Shown: positions 22,091 to 33,303 of the stretch, in pieces
Numbering within the stretch: position 1 is the first letter of the stretch
Layout: every line of letters begins with the position of its first letter
Origin: Erodium maritimum
Taxonomy: Eukaryota > Streptophyta > Magnoliopsida > Geraniales > Geraniaceae
Length of the DNA stretch: 64,000 nucleotides
Assembly (NCBI GenBank): GCA_963921825.1
Contig: OY997589.1
Coordinates: 74,322,523-74,386,522 of the forward strand
Reading direction: 5' to 3'
Notes under the pieces: generated by a model
The model's database searches: none
Told to the model about the DNA's origin: nothing
Seen by the model: only the letters and a program-made list of their open reading frames with translations
Made by a program: the position numbers and the translations under genes

Positions 22091-24846
22091 AAGTGTGAAT
22101 CCAAATGTACATCGTTCCTCTAGGGCTTTTTTCTCCGCTTTTCTATGTCCTTTTGCACACTACCCCTGTCGCTTCCGGTGGTCTCACCCCACACTTATCA
22201 TAACATCTTTTCGATCCCATCAACGGCCCCTACCACCCCGGTAACCCACACGGTGACGACTGCACCTGAGAAAGCTGACTCTTCGCCACTTCCCCAGATG
22301 ATTGACGCTGATATTCTTGAGGTTGTCCCCCACAATGTCTAGTCGCCTCAAATAATGCCCCAGGAACCTATTTTGGAGGTTATAAAGCCGAAGTGTTTTC
22401 AAAGGAAGAAATGACCCATAAATCTCCTTTCTTGTCTATCCTACTCCAGTCCGATCCACACTGTTTCCGATCCCTGAGTTGGGTGTGAATCCATCAATGC
22501 ACAACCGCAGGGAGTTTCGATGGGCCCACTACCCTCCTCACCGATATACGGAGAGCCTCTACCCATTGTTCACTAGTAAAACAAGCTGTCGAGCTTATCC
22601 CGACCCTCCACGGATGATCTTGATCTACCGGAGGAGTCTTCTGTTCCCACTAGGTTCTCTGGTTGAGGCTACCTTCTTCTCTTACCATGCCACTTGGCTG
22701 GCATACCTCGACGATCGTCGCGGATCTGAACCAATCCAGTACTAGAGCTCCACTCTATAACATATCCTAGGTGGGGAAGTCTAAGGAAGGAGGAGGACGA
22801 CACCAGCACACTGTCGTTCTAGAGGAAGACTTAGTGTATTTCGTCAGAAGGACTTGAATGCCGTCGACGAGTCCCTCTCAACCCTCCACCCCCACCATCC
22901 TATACTTCTTCGCCCAGGACATGGGGAACTCGGTGTGGGAGCGGTCCCAACACCCTCCTTTGGGGACAAAGGTTGTTGTCTTAGTAACGCCGCGCCCGAG
23001 ATCCCTCACCCAATCAAAGCTTGTTCGTTGGATCCTCCCATCTCCGTATCTGATCCAGGACCTTCTACCTGAAGAACCGTCACCAATGTGGAGGAGGTGC
23101 ATTGCGTCCATTCTTTCAAACCCGTCTTCCGATGGGGGCGGACCTTAGGATTAGGAGAGGCAGATGCGATACATGACCTCCTGCCTAACCCGAGATCATA
23201 TTTGGATGGTGCAAGTCCCTTACATGCCTCGGAGGATTCTTATGGCACCTTGATGGCCTGCTACCCTAGGAGAAGGGATGAAGACACAATTTCTCCGGCT
23301 ACGATCAAGGCGAGGCCCACCAACAACGGGGTGTGTGTGGGACACACATCTCGCCCTGCCGCGATTGGTGCACACCTAACCCCATGTTTCTCCCACTTCC
23401 TAGGTTCTTCCCTGAATGCCCGCTATATCCCCTCAAGTATCATTGATCCTCTGCTGTGTGCATTTTCAGGTTGAGACAGAAAGTGACAACTACTGGCGTT
23501 CTATCATCTACCCACCCAATCAAGGTACTAGTCTTAACATCGTTATCTCTATTGTAGCCGGATGTTCTGTTATAGAAATACGAACTAAAAGTTAGTCTCA
23601 TTTTTTTTCTTCTTTTTAATTATTTCGGTTTATCCTCGTTTTCTCCATCTAATAAAGTTCCATGCTAAAAAGAAAGGGAAAATTTCATTTTACCACCCTG
23701 TCAAACATTTAACTTCAGTTTAATACCATGGCATAAATTTTTATCAGTTTCATACCCTAACCAAACTTTTAATTTCACTTTCATACCCAGCCGGGTAAAA
23801 TGTCCAAAATACCCCTAACTATTACTCAAATTTTCATCTCATGCCATTGCCTCAGAATTTGAAAAGAGGTGAAATGACAATAATACCCTTCATTGTTTAG
23901 GGTGTTAAACTTAAAATTTCAATAATTTTAAAACAAAATCAGTTTTTTTTTACAAAATCAGATTTTAATTTCAAAAAATCAGATTTTAATTTTAAAAATA
24001 CATAAAATCAATTTTTTTATATAAAAATATTTTTTTTTATTAAAAACAGTTTTATTTTTTAAAAAAATTAATTTTATTTATATTAAAAAAAAAATTAGAG
24101 CTGCTCGCGAACTCTTCTTCTCCGGCGTGGTCTCCGGCGACCGCTCCTCCGCCGGCGTCGTCCCCGGCCACCACCACTTCGCCGGCGTCGTCCCCGACCT
24201 CTTCCCTCCTCCCTCGAGCTTCTCCGGCGTGATTCGCTGTGGTTCAGATCTGATTTGGTTCAGATCTGAACCGAATCGATTTGGTTCAGATCTGAACCAC
24301 AGCGAATCACGCCGGAGAAGCTCGAGGGAGGAGGGAAGAGGTCGGGGACGACGCCGGCGAAGTGGTGGTGGCCGGGGACGACGCCGGCAGAGGAGCGGTC
24401 GCCGGAGACCACGCCGGAGAAGAAGAGTTCGCGAGCAGCTCCAATTTTTTTAAAAAATAAAACTGTTTTTAATAATAAAAAATCTATTTTTATATAAAAA
24501 AATTGATTTTATGTATTTTTAAAATTAAAATCTGATTTTTTGAAATTAAAAAATGAATTTGTAAAAAAACTGATTTTGTTTTAAAATTATTGAAATTTTC
24601 AGTTTAACACCCTAAACAATGAAGGGTATTATTGTCATTTCACTTCTTTTCAAATTCTGGGGAAATGGCATGAGATGAAAATTAGAGTAATAGTTAGGGG
24701 TATTTTGGACATTTTACCCGGCTGGGTATGAAAGTGAAATTAAAAGTTTGGTTAGGGTATGAAACTGATAAAAATTTATGCCAGGGTATTATACTGAAGT
24801 TAAATGTTTGACAGGGTGGTAAAATGAATGAAATTTTCCCAAAAAG
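22091..24846 (+). mobile_element. LINE-like retroposon I, with palindromic element in its tail
   Basis: The flanks share AAACTATGTTTTTATGT (22074-22090) and AAACTATGTTTTACGT (24847-24862), a worn target duplication. The insertion starts with CTAGGGC and a C/T-rich leader near 22120. It carries a decayed ORF1-like region (22.2-23.47 kb; frames with DADILEVVP and Pro/Ser-rich stretches) and ends in a T-rich 3' UTR with CTAATAAAGTTCC. A Mutator-like palindrome occupies its A-tail. Without that element it is about 1.6 kb. No endonuclease or reverse transcriptase is visible. Confidence 0.6.
23676..24840. mobile_element. 1.17-kb palindromic Mutator-like element
   Basis: Two arms of roughly 570 bp are near-perfect inverted copies that meet around 24258. 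The arm begins GGGAAAATTTCATTTTACC, and the exact 9-bp duplication AAAAAGAAA flanks it (23667-23675 and 24841-24849), as expected for Mutator-type transposition. The inner part is GC-rich (repeated GCCGGCGTCGTCCCCGGC-like units), with a symmetric GTTCAGATCTGA core. The 108-codon frame across the centre follows from the palindrome, not from a gene. It ends only about 270 bp before the PPR start codon. Transcription across it would yield a long hairpin RNA. Confidence 0.88.
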
Positions 24847-25110
24847 AAACTATGTTTTACGTTTTTAATTTTCAAACGCCTAAAACGGGCTCAGGTTAGC
24901 AACCAACGACTCCTATTTGCCAGCCGCTCTCTGTGCACTGCAAACTGAAGTCTACGGTTCGTCTCGGCTCGGCTCAGCTCAGCTCAGGCCTCATAAACCC
25001 TAAACCTGTTTGAAGCAGCTCCATCATCACCATCAAGCTATGAATGCAGCTCACTCATCTTCTTCTTCTTCAACTCACCGTTCATCACCGATGCACCATC
25101 TACTCCGAAA

Positions 25111-27444
25111 ATGAAGCTTTTTTACTCCGTCTTCACTTCGTTACTCTCAATAATGCTTCTTTTCATGCGCAACCTCCTATGCATCGGTCGCAGGACGCCC
25201 CATCGAGTAAGCCCTCTCTCTTCATCTCTCTTGTCTTTCAACGCTTCTTCTTCTCCTTCAAGCTCGCAGACGTCTATTGGGTTTTTGATGTCTCGCCCAT
25301 TTATTTGGTTCACCGGATTTCTCTACGTAATTCAATTCCCTTTTGTCACTGAATCGAACCCAAACAATAATTTCGAGCATTTCAATAAGCAGTCCATTCG
25401 CAGGATCGTTCAGCAGGGTCGCTGGGACGATCCTGTTATTGTGAATTTGTTTGATTCGGCATCGGCGCCCATCTGGGTTTCGAGGGTTCTGGTGGAATTG
25501 AAGGAGGACCCGAAATTGGCATTGAAATTCTTCAAATGGGCCAAAACGAGACCTGGGTTTCAACACACCAGAGAGTCTTATTGCATTCTGGCACATGTTC
25601 TGTTCTATAGGAAGATGTATTTTGATGCAAATAAAATTTTGGAGGAAGCTGTTTTGTTGAGCTGGGACGTTGCAGGCTGTGATGTGTTTGATGTGTTGTG
25701 GTCACAGAGAAATGTTTGTCTTACTGGGTTTGGTGTGTTCGATTGCTTGTTTAGTGTGTTAGTGGAGTTGGGAATGCTTGAGGAAGCAAGCCAGTGTTTT
25801 TCAAAAATGAAGAAGTTCAGGGTTTTGCCCAAACCTCGATCTTGTAATGGACTTCTGCAGAGGCTTTCGAGGGCAGGAAAGGGTGCTATGACTAGGAAGT
25901 TCTTTAGGGAGATAATGGGGGCGGGGGTTGATCTTTCGGTCTTCACCTTTAATATAATGATAGATCATATGTGCAAAGAAGGAGATTTAAATAGTGCTTC
26001 AAAATTGTTCGTCAGAATCAAACAATGTGGACTAACTCCGGATATTGTCACCTATAATTCTCTTATTGATGGGTATGGAAAGGCTGGGTTATTAGATCAA
26101 TCAATTCATATATTGGAAGAAATGAAGGGTGCAGGTTTTCAACCTGATATAATTACATACAATTCTTTGATTAATTGTTTTTGTAAATTTGAAAGGATGC
26201 CTCAAGCTTTGAGGTTTCTCCATGAGATGAAGAGCAGTGGGCTGAGACCAGACATTGTAACATATAGCACATTTATTGATGCCTTCTGCAAGGAAGGAAT
26301 GATGCAACAGGCTATTAAATTTTTTGTGGACATGAGACGGGTTTGTCTTTTACCTAATGAATTCACATATACTTCTCTGATCGATGCACATTGCAAAGCT
26401 GGTAAAATGACTGAAGCATTTGAGTTGTTTAATGAGATGTTGCAAGCGGGAGTTAAGTTGAATGTTGTTACCTATACAGCATTGCTGGACGGGCTTTGCA
26501 AAGAAGGGAAAATGAAGGAAGCAGAAAATATTTATAGGGAAATGATTCAAGCTGGAGTGATCCCTAACCAGCAAACATATACTGCTCTAGTTCATGGGTA
26601 TATTAAGAGTAAGAAGACGGAGAATGCCGTGGATATTTTATTAGAGGCAAAGGAAAAGGGCATACAACCAGATCTATTGATGTATGGTACCATTATTTGG
26701 GGATTTTGTATTGAGAGTAAGCTTGTAGAAGCAAAGCTTTTAATAAGGGAAATGCAGGATCATGATCTAAGTGCAAATGCTGTCATTTACACTACGCTTA
26801 TGGATGCTTATTTCAAGTTAGGAGATACCTCAGTAGGGATCAATTTGTTACAACAGATGCAGGACTTGGGTATTGACGTCACTGTTGTGACATACTGTGG
26901 GATAGTGGATGGTTTGTGCAAAAAGGGGTTAGTTGAGGAGGCAATAAAACATTTTGGGAAGATGTTGGAACTGGGTATGCAACCTACTGTTGCTGTTTAT
27001 ACAGCCCTAATTGACGGTCTTTGTAAAAATGGTCGCATTGAAGATGCCAAGAAGTTGTTTGCCCAAATGCTGGACAAAGGTATGTTTCCAGACAAAATTG
27101 CTTACACAGCTTTAATAGATGGGAACTTAAAGCATGGTGATCTTCATGAAGCCTTAATCTTGCGAAACAGAATGATAGAAATCGGTATTGAGCTTGATTT
27201 GCATGCCTACACTGCCTTGATATGGGGCTTCTGTCTTTATAATCAAGTGGAAAAAGCTCGAGAATTGCTTGATGAGATGATTGCGAAGGGAATCCAACCC
27301 GACGAAGCTGTTTATTATTGTCTAGTAAGGAAGTATCAAGATCAAGGAAATGTAACTGAAGTAGCTGAATTGAAAAATGAGATGGTAAGAAGGGGTTTAA
27401 TTGCTGGCTTTAGCAATTATGCAGTTCCTGATGCATTAACTTGA
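25111..27444 (+). CDS. P-class PPR protein, At2g02150-like
   Basis: This single-exon gene encodes 777 aa. P-class pentatricopeptide repeat proteins bind organelle RNA one base per repeat and act in processing, stability or translation. About 16 tandem 35-residue motifs cover roughly residues 205-765; from the third on they follow the regular DxxTYNxLIDGxCKxGxxxxAxxLxxEMxxxGxxP pattern. The N-terminus is basic and hydrophobic, fitting an organelle presequence, but the exact start is uncertain: ATG codons at 25111 and 25288 are both possible, and I chose the longest frame. The conserved IRRIVQQGRWDDPVIVNLFDSA block (residues about 98-119) and APIWVSRVLVELKEDPKLALKFFKWAKTR match At2g02150-type proteins as I remember them. 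No E or DYW domain follows, so it is not a DYW deaminase. The sequence stays open and looks functional. Confidence 0.93.
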   Translation: MKLFYSVFTSLLSIMLLFMRNLLCIGRRTPHRVSPLSSSLLSFNASSSPSSSQTSIGFLMSRPFIWFTGFLYVIQFPFVTESNPNNNFEHFNKQSIRRIVQQGRWDDPVIVNLFDSASAPIWVSRVLVELKEDPKLALKFFKWAKTRPGFQHTRESYCILAHVLFYRKMYFDANKILEEAVLLSWDVAGCDVFDVLWSQRNVCLTGFGVFDCLFSVLVELGMLEEASQCFSKMKKFRVLPKPRSCNGLLQRLSRAGKGAMTRKFFREIMGAGVDLSVFTFNIMIDHMCKEGDLNSASKLFVRIKQCGLTPDIVTYNSLIDGYGKAGLLDQSIHILEEMKGAGFQPDIITYNSLINCFCKFERMPQALRFLHEMKSSGLRPDIVTYSTFIDAFCKEGMMQQAIKFFVDMRRVCLLPNEFTYTSLIDAHCKAGKMTEAFELFNEMLQAGVKLNVVTYTALLDGLCKEGKMKEAENIYREMIQAGVIPNQQTYTALVHGYIKSKKTENAVDILLEAKEKGIQPDLLMYGTIIWGFCIESKLVEAKLLIREMQDHDLSANAVIYTTLMDAYFKLGDTSVGINLLQQMQDLGIDVTVVTYCGIVDGLCKKGLVEEAIKHFGKMLELGMQPTVAVYTALIDGLCKNGRIEDAKKLFAQMLDKGMFPDKIAYTALIDGNLKHGDLHEALILRNRMIEIGIELDLHAYTALIWGFCLYNQVEKARELLDEMIAKGIQPDEAVYYCLVRKYQDQGNVTEVAELKNEMVRRGLIAGFSNYAVPDALT

Positions 27445-28754
27445 GAACATATAAATGCTCATCCATCTGTTATTTGTTTGGCTTATAAAATTTGGATGAG
27501 CACTTCCCCTTTCCATTATTGAGATGCATGACTTGATGGGCCCATATCCCAACTTTGGGCGTGAGTTTCTCTGTTCTATAAATAAATAGGAAAATCCAAG
27601 GGATCAAAAAAATTCACGGGTTCTTGCTGGATTTGGAGCTTTCTCCAAGTTGTGTTGGATATTGGTTTGCTGATTGGGATGTCACTGGACGCATATTGTC
27701 ATCTGCCAAAAATTCTTTGCAACACCATGATGGCTGATCATCAACAAGGGTGAGTATTTTCTGAAATCAAGTTGAACTAGAATATGTTCATTTGCATGGT
27801 ATTTTTCTTGAAATCGCCATCATAATATATTCATTGCATCAGGGTGATTGAAATTGGATGATCATTAATTCTATGCTCAGTTATCGAACACGGAAGCAAT
27901 CATGTGCATGAAGGAATTCTGCTACAATGGCTTAATGATCAAGGTGCCCATTTACTCTACATAAATCTAGGTATAGTTGATATTCTTCAATGTGTATTTC
28001 TTTTTGGTTGTCAAAGCACATTGACCCTGTAATTACTGCTACTAGCTGGTTAATCTAACTCCAAGACTTCACGTCAATCTCCAAATTCTGGTTCTTACGA
28101 TCATTAAAAAATAAATTGTGGTAATGAGAGCGAAGATGACTAGGATGGTGTAAGTTGCTGACACCATTATGAATAAGAATTGCTAAACCTTTCTCTTGTG
28201 CTCGGCCCACACTTAATAAATTGTTTCCAAATTCTGTTATCAACGAACAAACCTTTGTCTTCACACGTGATTGGAATATCCCGAGTCTACGAACCATGCG
28301 TCACTCTGTTTTGCTTTATGTTCCCCCACATTAGAAATAACTCATCTACCTCGTCCAATTCCACATAGTTAACTTCTTTGGACATTCCTACTGAAAATGT
28401 CCGAGGTTGTAATATTTCAAAAAAACTTTTCTTTTAATAGCTCTAAAAAGGTAATGCACCTTATGGTCCTTCTGTCTGGCATTGTCAAGTTGAGTTACGT
28501 AGATACACATCCTCTGAACCCCTTCATATGACTCCCAATACTGTACATGTTTATACGCTGCATAGAAATCTATATATCCAAATATCTCAATTCAATAACC
28601 ATGCATAAGGATAAAAACCACTTTCAGTAACATAAACAAACAGTTCTACTTAAATTTCCCATTAATTAACCAGCTAACAAAGGACATAAGTAACAGTCAA
28701 AGAATCGTTCTTAGATTCTTTGGAGTAGACATTTATTATGACCCGTAGATTATG
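27445..28754. other. PPR-VIT1 spacer, possible Copia scrap
   Basis: The first part is probably the PPR 3' UTR. Around 28055-28300 on the minus strand a short frame contains NNLLSVGRAQEKGLAIL, which resembles the segment after the protease in Copia-type polyproteins. It is a small, isolated fossil piece without LTRs. The rest shows nothing recognisable. Confidence 0.4.
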
Positions 28755-29771
28755 TTAAGGTTGGATGAGCTTAGCAATGCAATAAGCAGCACCAGAAGCA
28801 ATGGCTCCGATGAAGACAGTCTCGAGGGAACTCTTGAAGGGTTGACTTCCTGTCAAGTGTCCCTTGCAGAACCCAAATATCATCAGTGCCACCAAAGTCA
28901 ACACCACCGAAGCTACCAGAGCTTCTCTTGCCATGGGAAACACCATGTACGGCACCAGTGGCACGGCTCCTCCACCTATATACGACACTGCAATCGTCAC
29001 TGCACTCTGCAGTGCCCTCATCGGATCTGGCCTCTCCAGCCCCAACTCAAATCTGCACCACCCAAAACATTACCTTTATTATTTTGGGTGCCAAACCTTG
29101 CACTTGTACTATGTTTTTGGATCAGTGTCAGGTCTGTGCTCACCTCATCATGAAATCGACCCATGCTTGGGGATTCCTCCTGAGCGCGTTCACTATTGGC
29201 TCGTACTCGTGCGGCTCCGCCCCGTACTGTGCTAATATCTCTGCACACTCAGCTGCTTCTGCATTGTTTTGGGCACATTAAAAATGAGACTTTGACTTTA
29301 CACTCTCTTGTTTCCGGACATCAAAAATGTACACGTTAATGAGAAGGAACCTATGTCGGGAGCGCTGATGATTTCCTCTTGCTCTCTCTCGAGCTCCTTC
29401 ATGTAGTGATCAGCTTCACTCTTAGCTGCAAGATACCTACACATATATAATGGTTCAATGTATGCATCAACTTTTTACATGATCAAGGTATGAACAGTTC
29501 GTATAGAATGAGCAGCAGTATATATATAGTACCCTCCAAGGCCCATGGAGATTGCGCCGGCAGTAACTTCAGCAATTCCGGCGATGAGGATGATTGAGGA
29601 GGCAACGTTTGCTCCGGAGAGACCGGCGGCAAGAGCGAAAGGAACGGTGAGCCCGTCGGACACGCCGATGATGATGTCACGGACGACATTACTGGACATG
29701 AAGTGCTTCTCTTGGTGTTCCTGCAGAAGCAGCTTCAGCTTTTCGGGATCTGTGTGTCCGTTCTCTGCCAT
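28755..29771 (-). CDS. Vacuolar iron transporter, VIT1-like
   Basis: VIT1 family proteins move Fe2+ (and Mn2+) into the vacuole in exchange for protons. Four exons join in phase on the minus strand: 29771-29533, 29436-29351, 29258-29144 and 29052-28755, giving 245 aa, close to the 250 aa of Arabidopsis VIT1. After EKHFMSSNVVRDIIIGVSDG come two membrane helices (about 35-58 and 60-82). Next is the cytosolic metal-binding helical domain rich in Glu (EADHYMKELEREQEEI, then EAAECAEILAQYG), then NPQAWVDFMMRFELGLERPDP, and three more helices (about 165-245). It is oriented tail-to-tail with the PPR gene. A GGTAGT-rich microsatellite lies just upstream of the start codon. No defects were seen. Confidence 0.95.
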
Positions 29772-29836
29772 TCTTCAACTGGTGTCTTGAGTACCAAACG
29801 ACACAGAAGAAGAAAGTCTTTAAAGTAGAAGTGAAG

Positions 29837-29892
29837 GTGCAGTGGCAGTGGCAGTGGCAGCGGTAGTGGTAGTGGTAGTGGTAGTGGTAGGA
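29837..29892 (+). repeat. GTGGCA/GTGGTA microsatellite in VIT1 leader
   Basis: About nine hexamers (GTGGCA then GTGGTA) lie 65-120 bp upstream of the VIT1 start codon, on the antisense side of the leader. On the VIT1 strand it reads TACCAC/TGCCAC. It probably lies in the 5' UTR or core promoter and may vary in length between individuals. Confidence 0.75.
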
Positions 29893-30186
29893 TGTCTATT
29901 TAAGGGAATCCACCCTTTACACTTACATTTTGACTTATTATTAATTTATTTTTGGGATAATATCACAAAGTCCCATTTAACTATACGCTGATTTCGAAAA
30001 TTACACTTAATTTTTAGAAACCACAAAACGATACTTTAATTTAAAATTTTGTTCAAAATAGCCAATGATATTAACTTTTCATCCAAAAAATGTAAAATAT
30101 CTAAAATAAAACCTCACAATCTATAGAATATATTTATAATCATGAGCTTGTGTGAAACCCTAGACGCTGGGGAAGCGCAACAAATT

Positions 30187-31198
30187 AGGGTTTGATGGGA
30201 AAAATCCACAAAGTCCTAATGATAGAGAGCTTTGCTAGAGTTTTGGTGCCACCTCTTCGTGAGCCACCTCAGGCTAACCGGTCACAATCCTCCTGGCATT
30301 GTTTCGGTTCATCTATTCCGTGGCCATGACGTTCTTCTCAACCTTCCAATTCCTTTCGAATCGGGTTGGGGAGGTCTCTGGGCGGCGATCTCCCTCGACA
30401 AAATCCCTCGACAATTCCTCTACCTCCGGTGACTGCGCCGCATCCGCCTCTACAATCTATGTCGTCTTCTGATCGATTCTCTAAATGAAGCCGACGCTGG
30501 TCTCTGAAACCGCCATCGCCTTTGACGCCCTGAAGCCGCCTCTGAAGCCGTCGTCGTCGCCGCGTCCATCTCCCTGGCCTCCACCACCGCACCCTCCTCG
30601 ACCCCTCTCTCAACTCTGGATCTGGCTAATCGAGTGGATCGTTTTTATTTTATCTAATCTCGTTTTTGTAGGATAAAAAACTAACGAGCAGAGATTCTAG
30701 GACTTTTCCTGGGAGGGAACCCTGTTTCGCGTATATCCTCCCAATACAATTGATGCAGTTCATATTTTGTCGCTTTGCCCCCATATGTAGTGTTGCCTCC
30801 TACTACTGATGTAATCCTCAGTCAGGTTTCGGAGCAGGACTTCCAGTACTACTGATGCAGTCCTTGGTTTATTTCGGAGCAGGACTTCTAGTACCGCTTT
30901 CTCATCCCTCATCTTTCCTTCCTGCCTATATGACGTTTTAATACCGTATGTGACGGTTCTAGTAATTTTAAAGATCAACGAACATTATGTTTTTATGTAT
31001 ATTCCCAACAGTGTGATGTGAGTACCACCTTGTAGGCATTACGCTGTCAATTTTTTTTTCTCAATTGGATAAGTGTTCGTCCGTTCGGGAAATATTACCT
31101 CGATCCCATAAGGCAAGTTGGTAGGAGCCTTCTTCAGAAGGTTTCGGTCTTCGTTCTGGATGTTAAGTCAGGACTTTTGTTATGATTGTTTTTCATTT
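30187..31198 (+). mobile_element. LINE-like retroposon D
   Basis: A 1.0-kb insertion is bounded by CAACAAATT (30178-30186 and 31199-31207). It starts AGGGTTTGATGG, has a C-rich region around 30480-30620, and ends in a T-rich 3' part. A roughly 70-bp unit with TACTGATG..AGTCCT and TTTCGGAGCAGGACTTC is repeated in tandem at 30800-30890. No ORF2 was found. The tail has little poly(A), so the 9-bp repeat is the main support. It belongs to the same broad type as A, C, E and F. Confidence 0.55.
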
Positions 31199-32160
31199 CA
31201 ACAAATTTATTTTTTATTTCAAAAGAAAATGATTAGAATGAAAACACTAGAGTTACTTATGTGATGCAAGGTAATATGCAATTAATTTTAACGTGTCAAA
31301 TCCAATAAGGTTAGCAAAACCGAATTTGAAAACGCTTTTTGCTAGGGTTAAGAACTCTCAACCCTAGCCGCCTCAAGCCTCCATTCAGGATGCTGCCACC
31401 GTGCATGACCTCCATCACTAAGAGGCTACTCGTGAGTCTCTTCCTTACAACTTTGTTGTTGTTCTCCTCTGCACCTCAACACTATTGTTCCAGAAGGATG
31501 GTGTCTACTCTAAGACGATCCGCGAGTCCTTACTGCGGTGACCACCCTCTCCATGTTAGTCTCTAACGCCAAAAGCAAGCACACAACCATTGCGTGAGGG
31601 GCATTCGTTGGCCCAAACTTTCAAACGAATAAGGCGAAGTCTGTTATGTAGCCTCGTCAGGTCCAATCAGGCAACTGAGAGGAAGCAAGATGTTAGGGAG
31701 AAGAAGCATCCCGCCCCCATCACGATCGGTTGCTGCTGATCGTTCTTTTCCACCAGTTTCTGATCTCCCTCCCCGAACCAGACACGTCACTTTGCAAGTT
31801 AAAGCATGTACAATGGAAAGACTCACTAGTAAGGCTCACTAGCGAGGCTCACATGCTGACTGGACAAAATAGTGGGACTTGGGACTCAGAACAATGAGTG
31901 TTTTGCAATGAGAGGCTTGTATGTGAGGCTCACATTGTTAGTGGAAGCTGACTGGATGCTGAGTGGTTAATTAATTGATATTTTAATGTTTTATTTAATT
32001 CTTTATCAGAAGCAGTTTAATTATATAAAATTTAAATAAATGTGAAAAAATAATTAATGATAATAAAAAAATAAGAAATAAATTTAACACTAATAAAAAT
32101 GAACTTGAACTTTTATTCATCCCCTTTTAATATAACCCCAAAAAAATACATGCTCAAGAA

Positions 32161-33303
32161 TCATTGTGGTGGTATAGCCGGTGGTGTTTGTTGTTGTCGA
32201 AGAGCTTCAAGTTCACCTTCAAGGGTATTCAGGACTCTCGCAAGTCGGGCCTTCAACGACTGGTGGTCTTCCAACTCGGCTTCGGTGTAGTCAGAGGTAT
32301 CCGTTTGTATCATGGCATTGTAGGTGGCGAAGTTTGCTTCCCACTTTTCGGTTATCTTGTATAACATGCGGATCCTTTCTAGGTTGCCTTCCTGCCTTGA
32401 ACGTTCCAGCTCCGCGTAGGCAGTTATTTGGTCCGTGAGGACGATCCCCTTCTTTCCTGCCTTCGCTGCCTTCTTTCCTTGCGGTCGCGTTCGGCGAGTT
32501 GGTTGCGGGGGACTTGCATCCGCCGAATGGGAGGGGGGTGATTCGCTGAGAAGGACCTCACTCCCCTCGTTGTGATCGGAAGCTGCCCATTCTGGTTGTT
32601 GAGACTCGCCAGCAAGAAGTGTGTAATCTTCCCATGTGCTTGTGGGTGGGGTTGAGCTATAATTCTCAGCCTCATCCAAGCGTTGTCGTTGTTGGCGTTG
32701 TTGCTGTTGGCATTGGCGTTGTTGCAGTTGGCGTTGTTGTTGGCAGACAATACCCATGGTGCCTTCCTCGGCAGCGAACTTCTCATTGCCCTCAAAGTCG
32801 GTAACCCAATGATCGAGGTCAAAATTTTTTGGGTGCTCATTCGGTTTGTCTTCCTCCTTGGTATTGGTCCACATTTCCTTCACATTTCTCATGTGGTCCT
32901 CATGGTTCAAGCTGTTGCGGTACTCGTCCTTTGAGGTCTTCAGATAATCGAGGAACCTCTTTGTCCGCGACTGGCATCTGGCCCAATATTTCTTGATAGC
33001 ATTCCACTCGTAGCGGCGGTGTTCTCCGGTCGCGTTGAACTTCCTCTCAATATTGCACCAGAATGTGTTTCCGGATTGAGAGTTTCCCTTAATCGGGCCT
33101 CTTGTTGTCGAGAGCCAGCACTGTATGAGGTGTATGTCTGCCTCGATGGTCCATGTCCTTCGTGGCTGTGGTGGTGCTCGAGGTCGTCGTTGGGAAGGTC
33201 CGGCAGATGATGATTGCGACGACCTACGGGTGCCGGGAATGTTGGGTAGTGGGAAATCAGGGTAGTTATAGAATTGTGGTGGAAGCTGGTAACCTTGTGG
33301 CAT
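32161..33303 (-). CDS. Harbinger Myb/SANT-like ORF
   Basis: A 380-codon open frame on the minus strand encodes the DNA-binding partner that PIF/Harbinger elements need beside their DDE transposase. The SANT-like trihelix lies at about residues 47-120 (RRTWTIEADIHLIQCWL..., FWCNIERKFN, EWNAIKKYWARCQSRTKRF). A Gln-rich tract follows near 190-215. The C-terminal third is helical and charged (AYAELERSRQEGNLERIRMLYKITEKWEANF), as in plant NAM-associated or GST-T3-like annotated proteins. The Pro/Gln-rich N-terminus (repeats of PQGYQ) continues in frame upstream of the first Met, so an intron and an upstream exon near 33525-33676 (MSGDEDTRPQS...) are likely. The main frame shows no breaks. Confidence 0.85.
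   Translation of the reverse strand: MPQGYQLPPQFYNYPDFPLPNIPGTRRSSQSSSAGPSQRRPRAPPQPRRTWTIEADIHLIQCWLSTTRGPIKGNSQSGNTFWCNIERKFNATGEHRRYEWNAIKKYWARCQSRTKRFLDYLKTSKDEYRNSLNHEDHMRNVKEMWTNTKEEDKPNEHPKNFDLDHWVTDFEGNEKFAAEEGTMGIVCQQQRQLQQRQCQQQQRQQRQRLDEAENYSSTPPTSTWEDYTLLAGESQQPEWAASDHNEGSEVLLSESPPSHSADASPPQPTRRTRPQGKKAAKAGKKGIVLTDQITAYAELERSRQEGNLERIRMLYKITEKWEANFATYNAMIQTDTSDYTEAELEDHQSLKARLARVLNTLEGELEALRQQQTPPAIPPQ

Noticed and set aside
24127-24453. 108-codon Arg/Gly-rich frame
   Set aside because: It spans the centre of the palindrome. The repetitive Arg run is the translation of inverted GC-rich repeats, not a protein.
26101-26574. Minus-strand frames opposite the PPR gene
   Set aside because: They are mirror frames of the PPR repeats and carry no independent signal.
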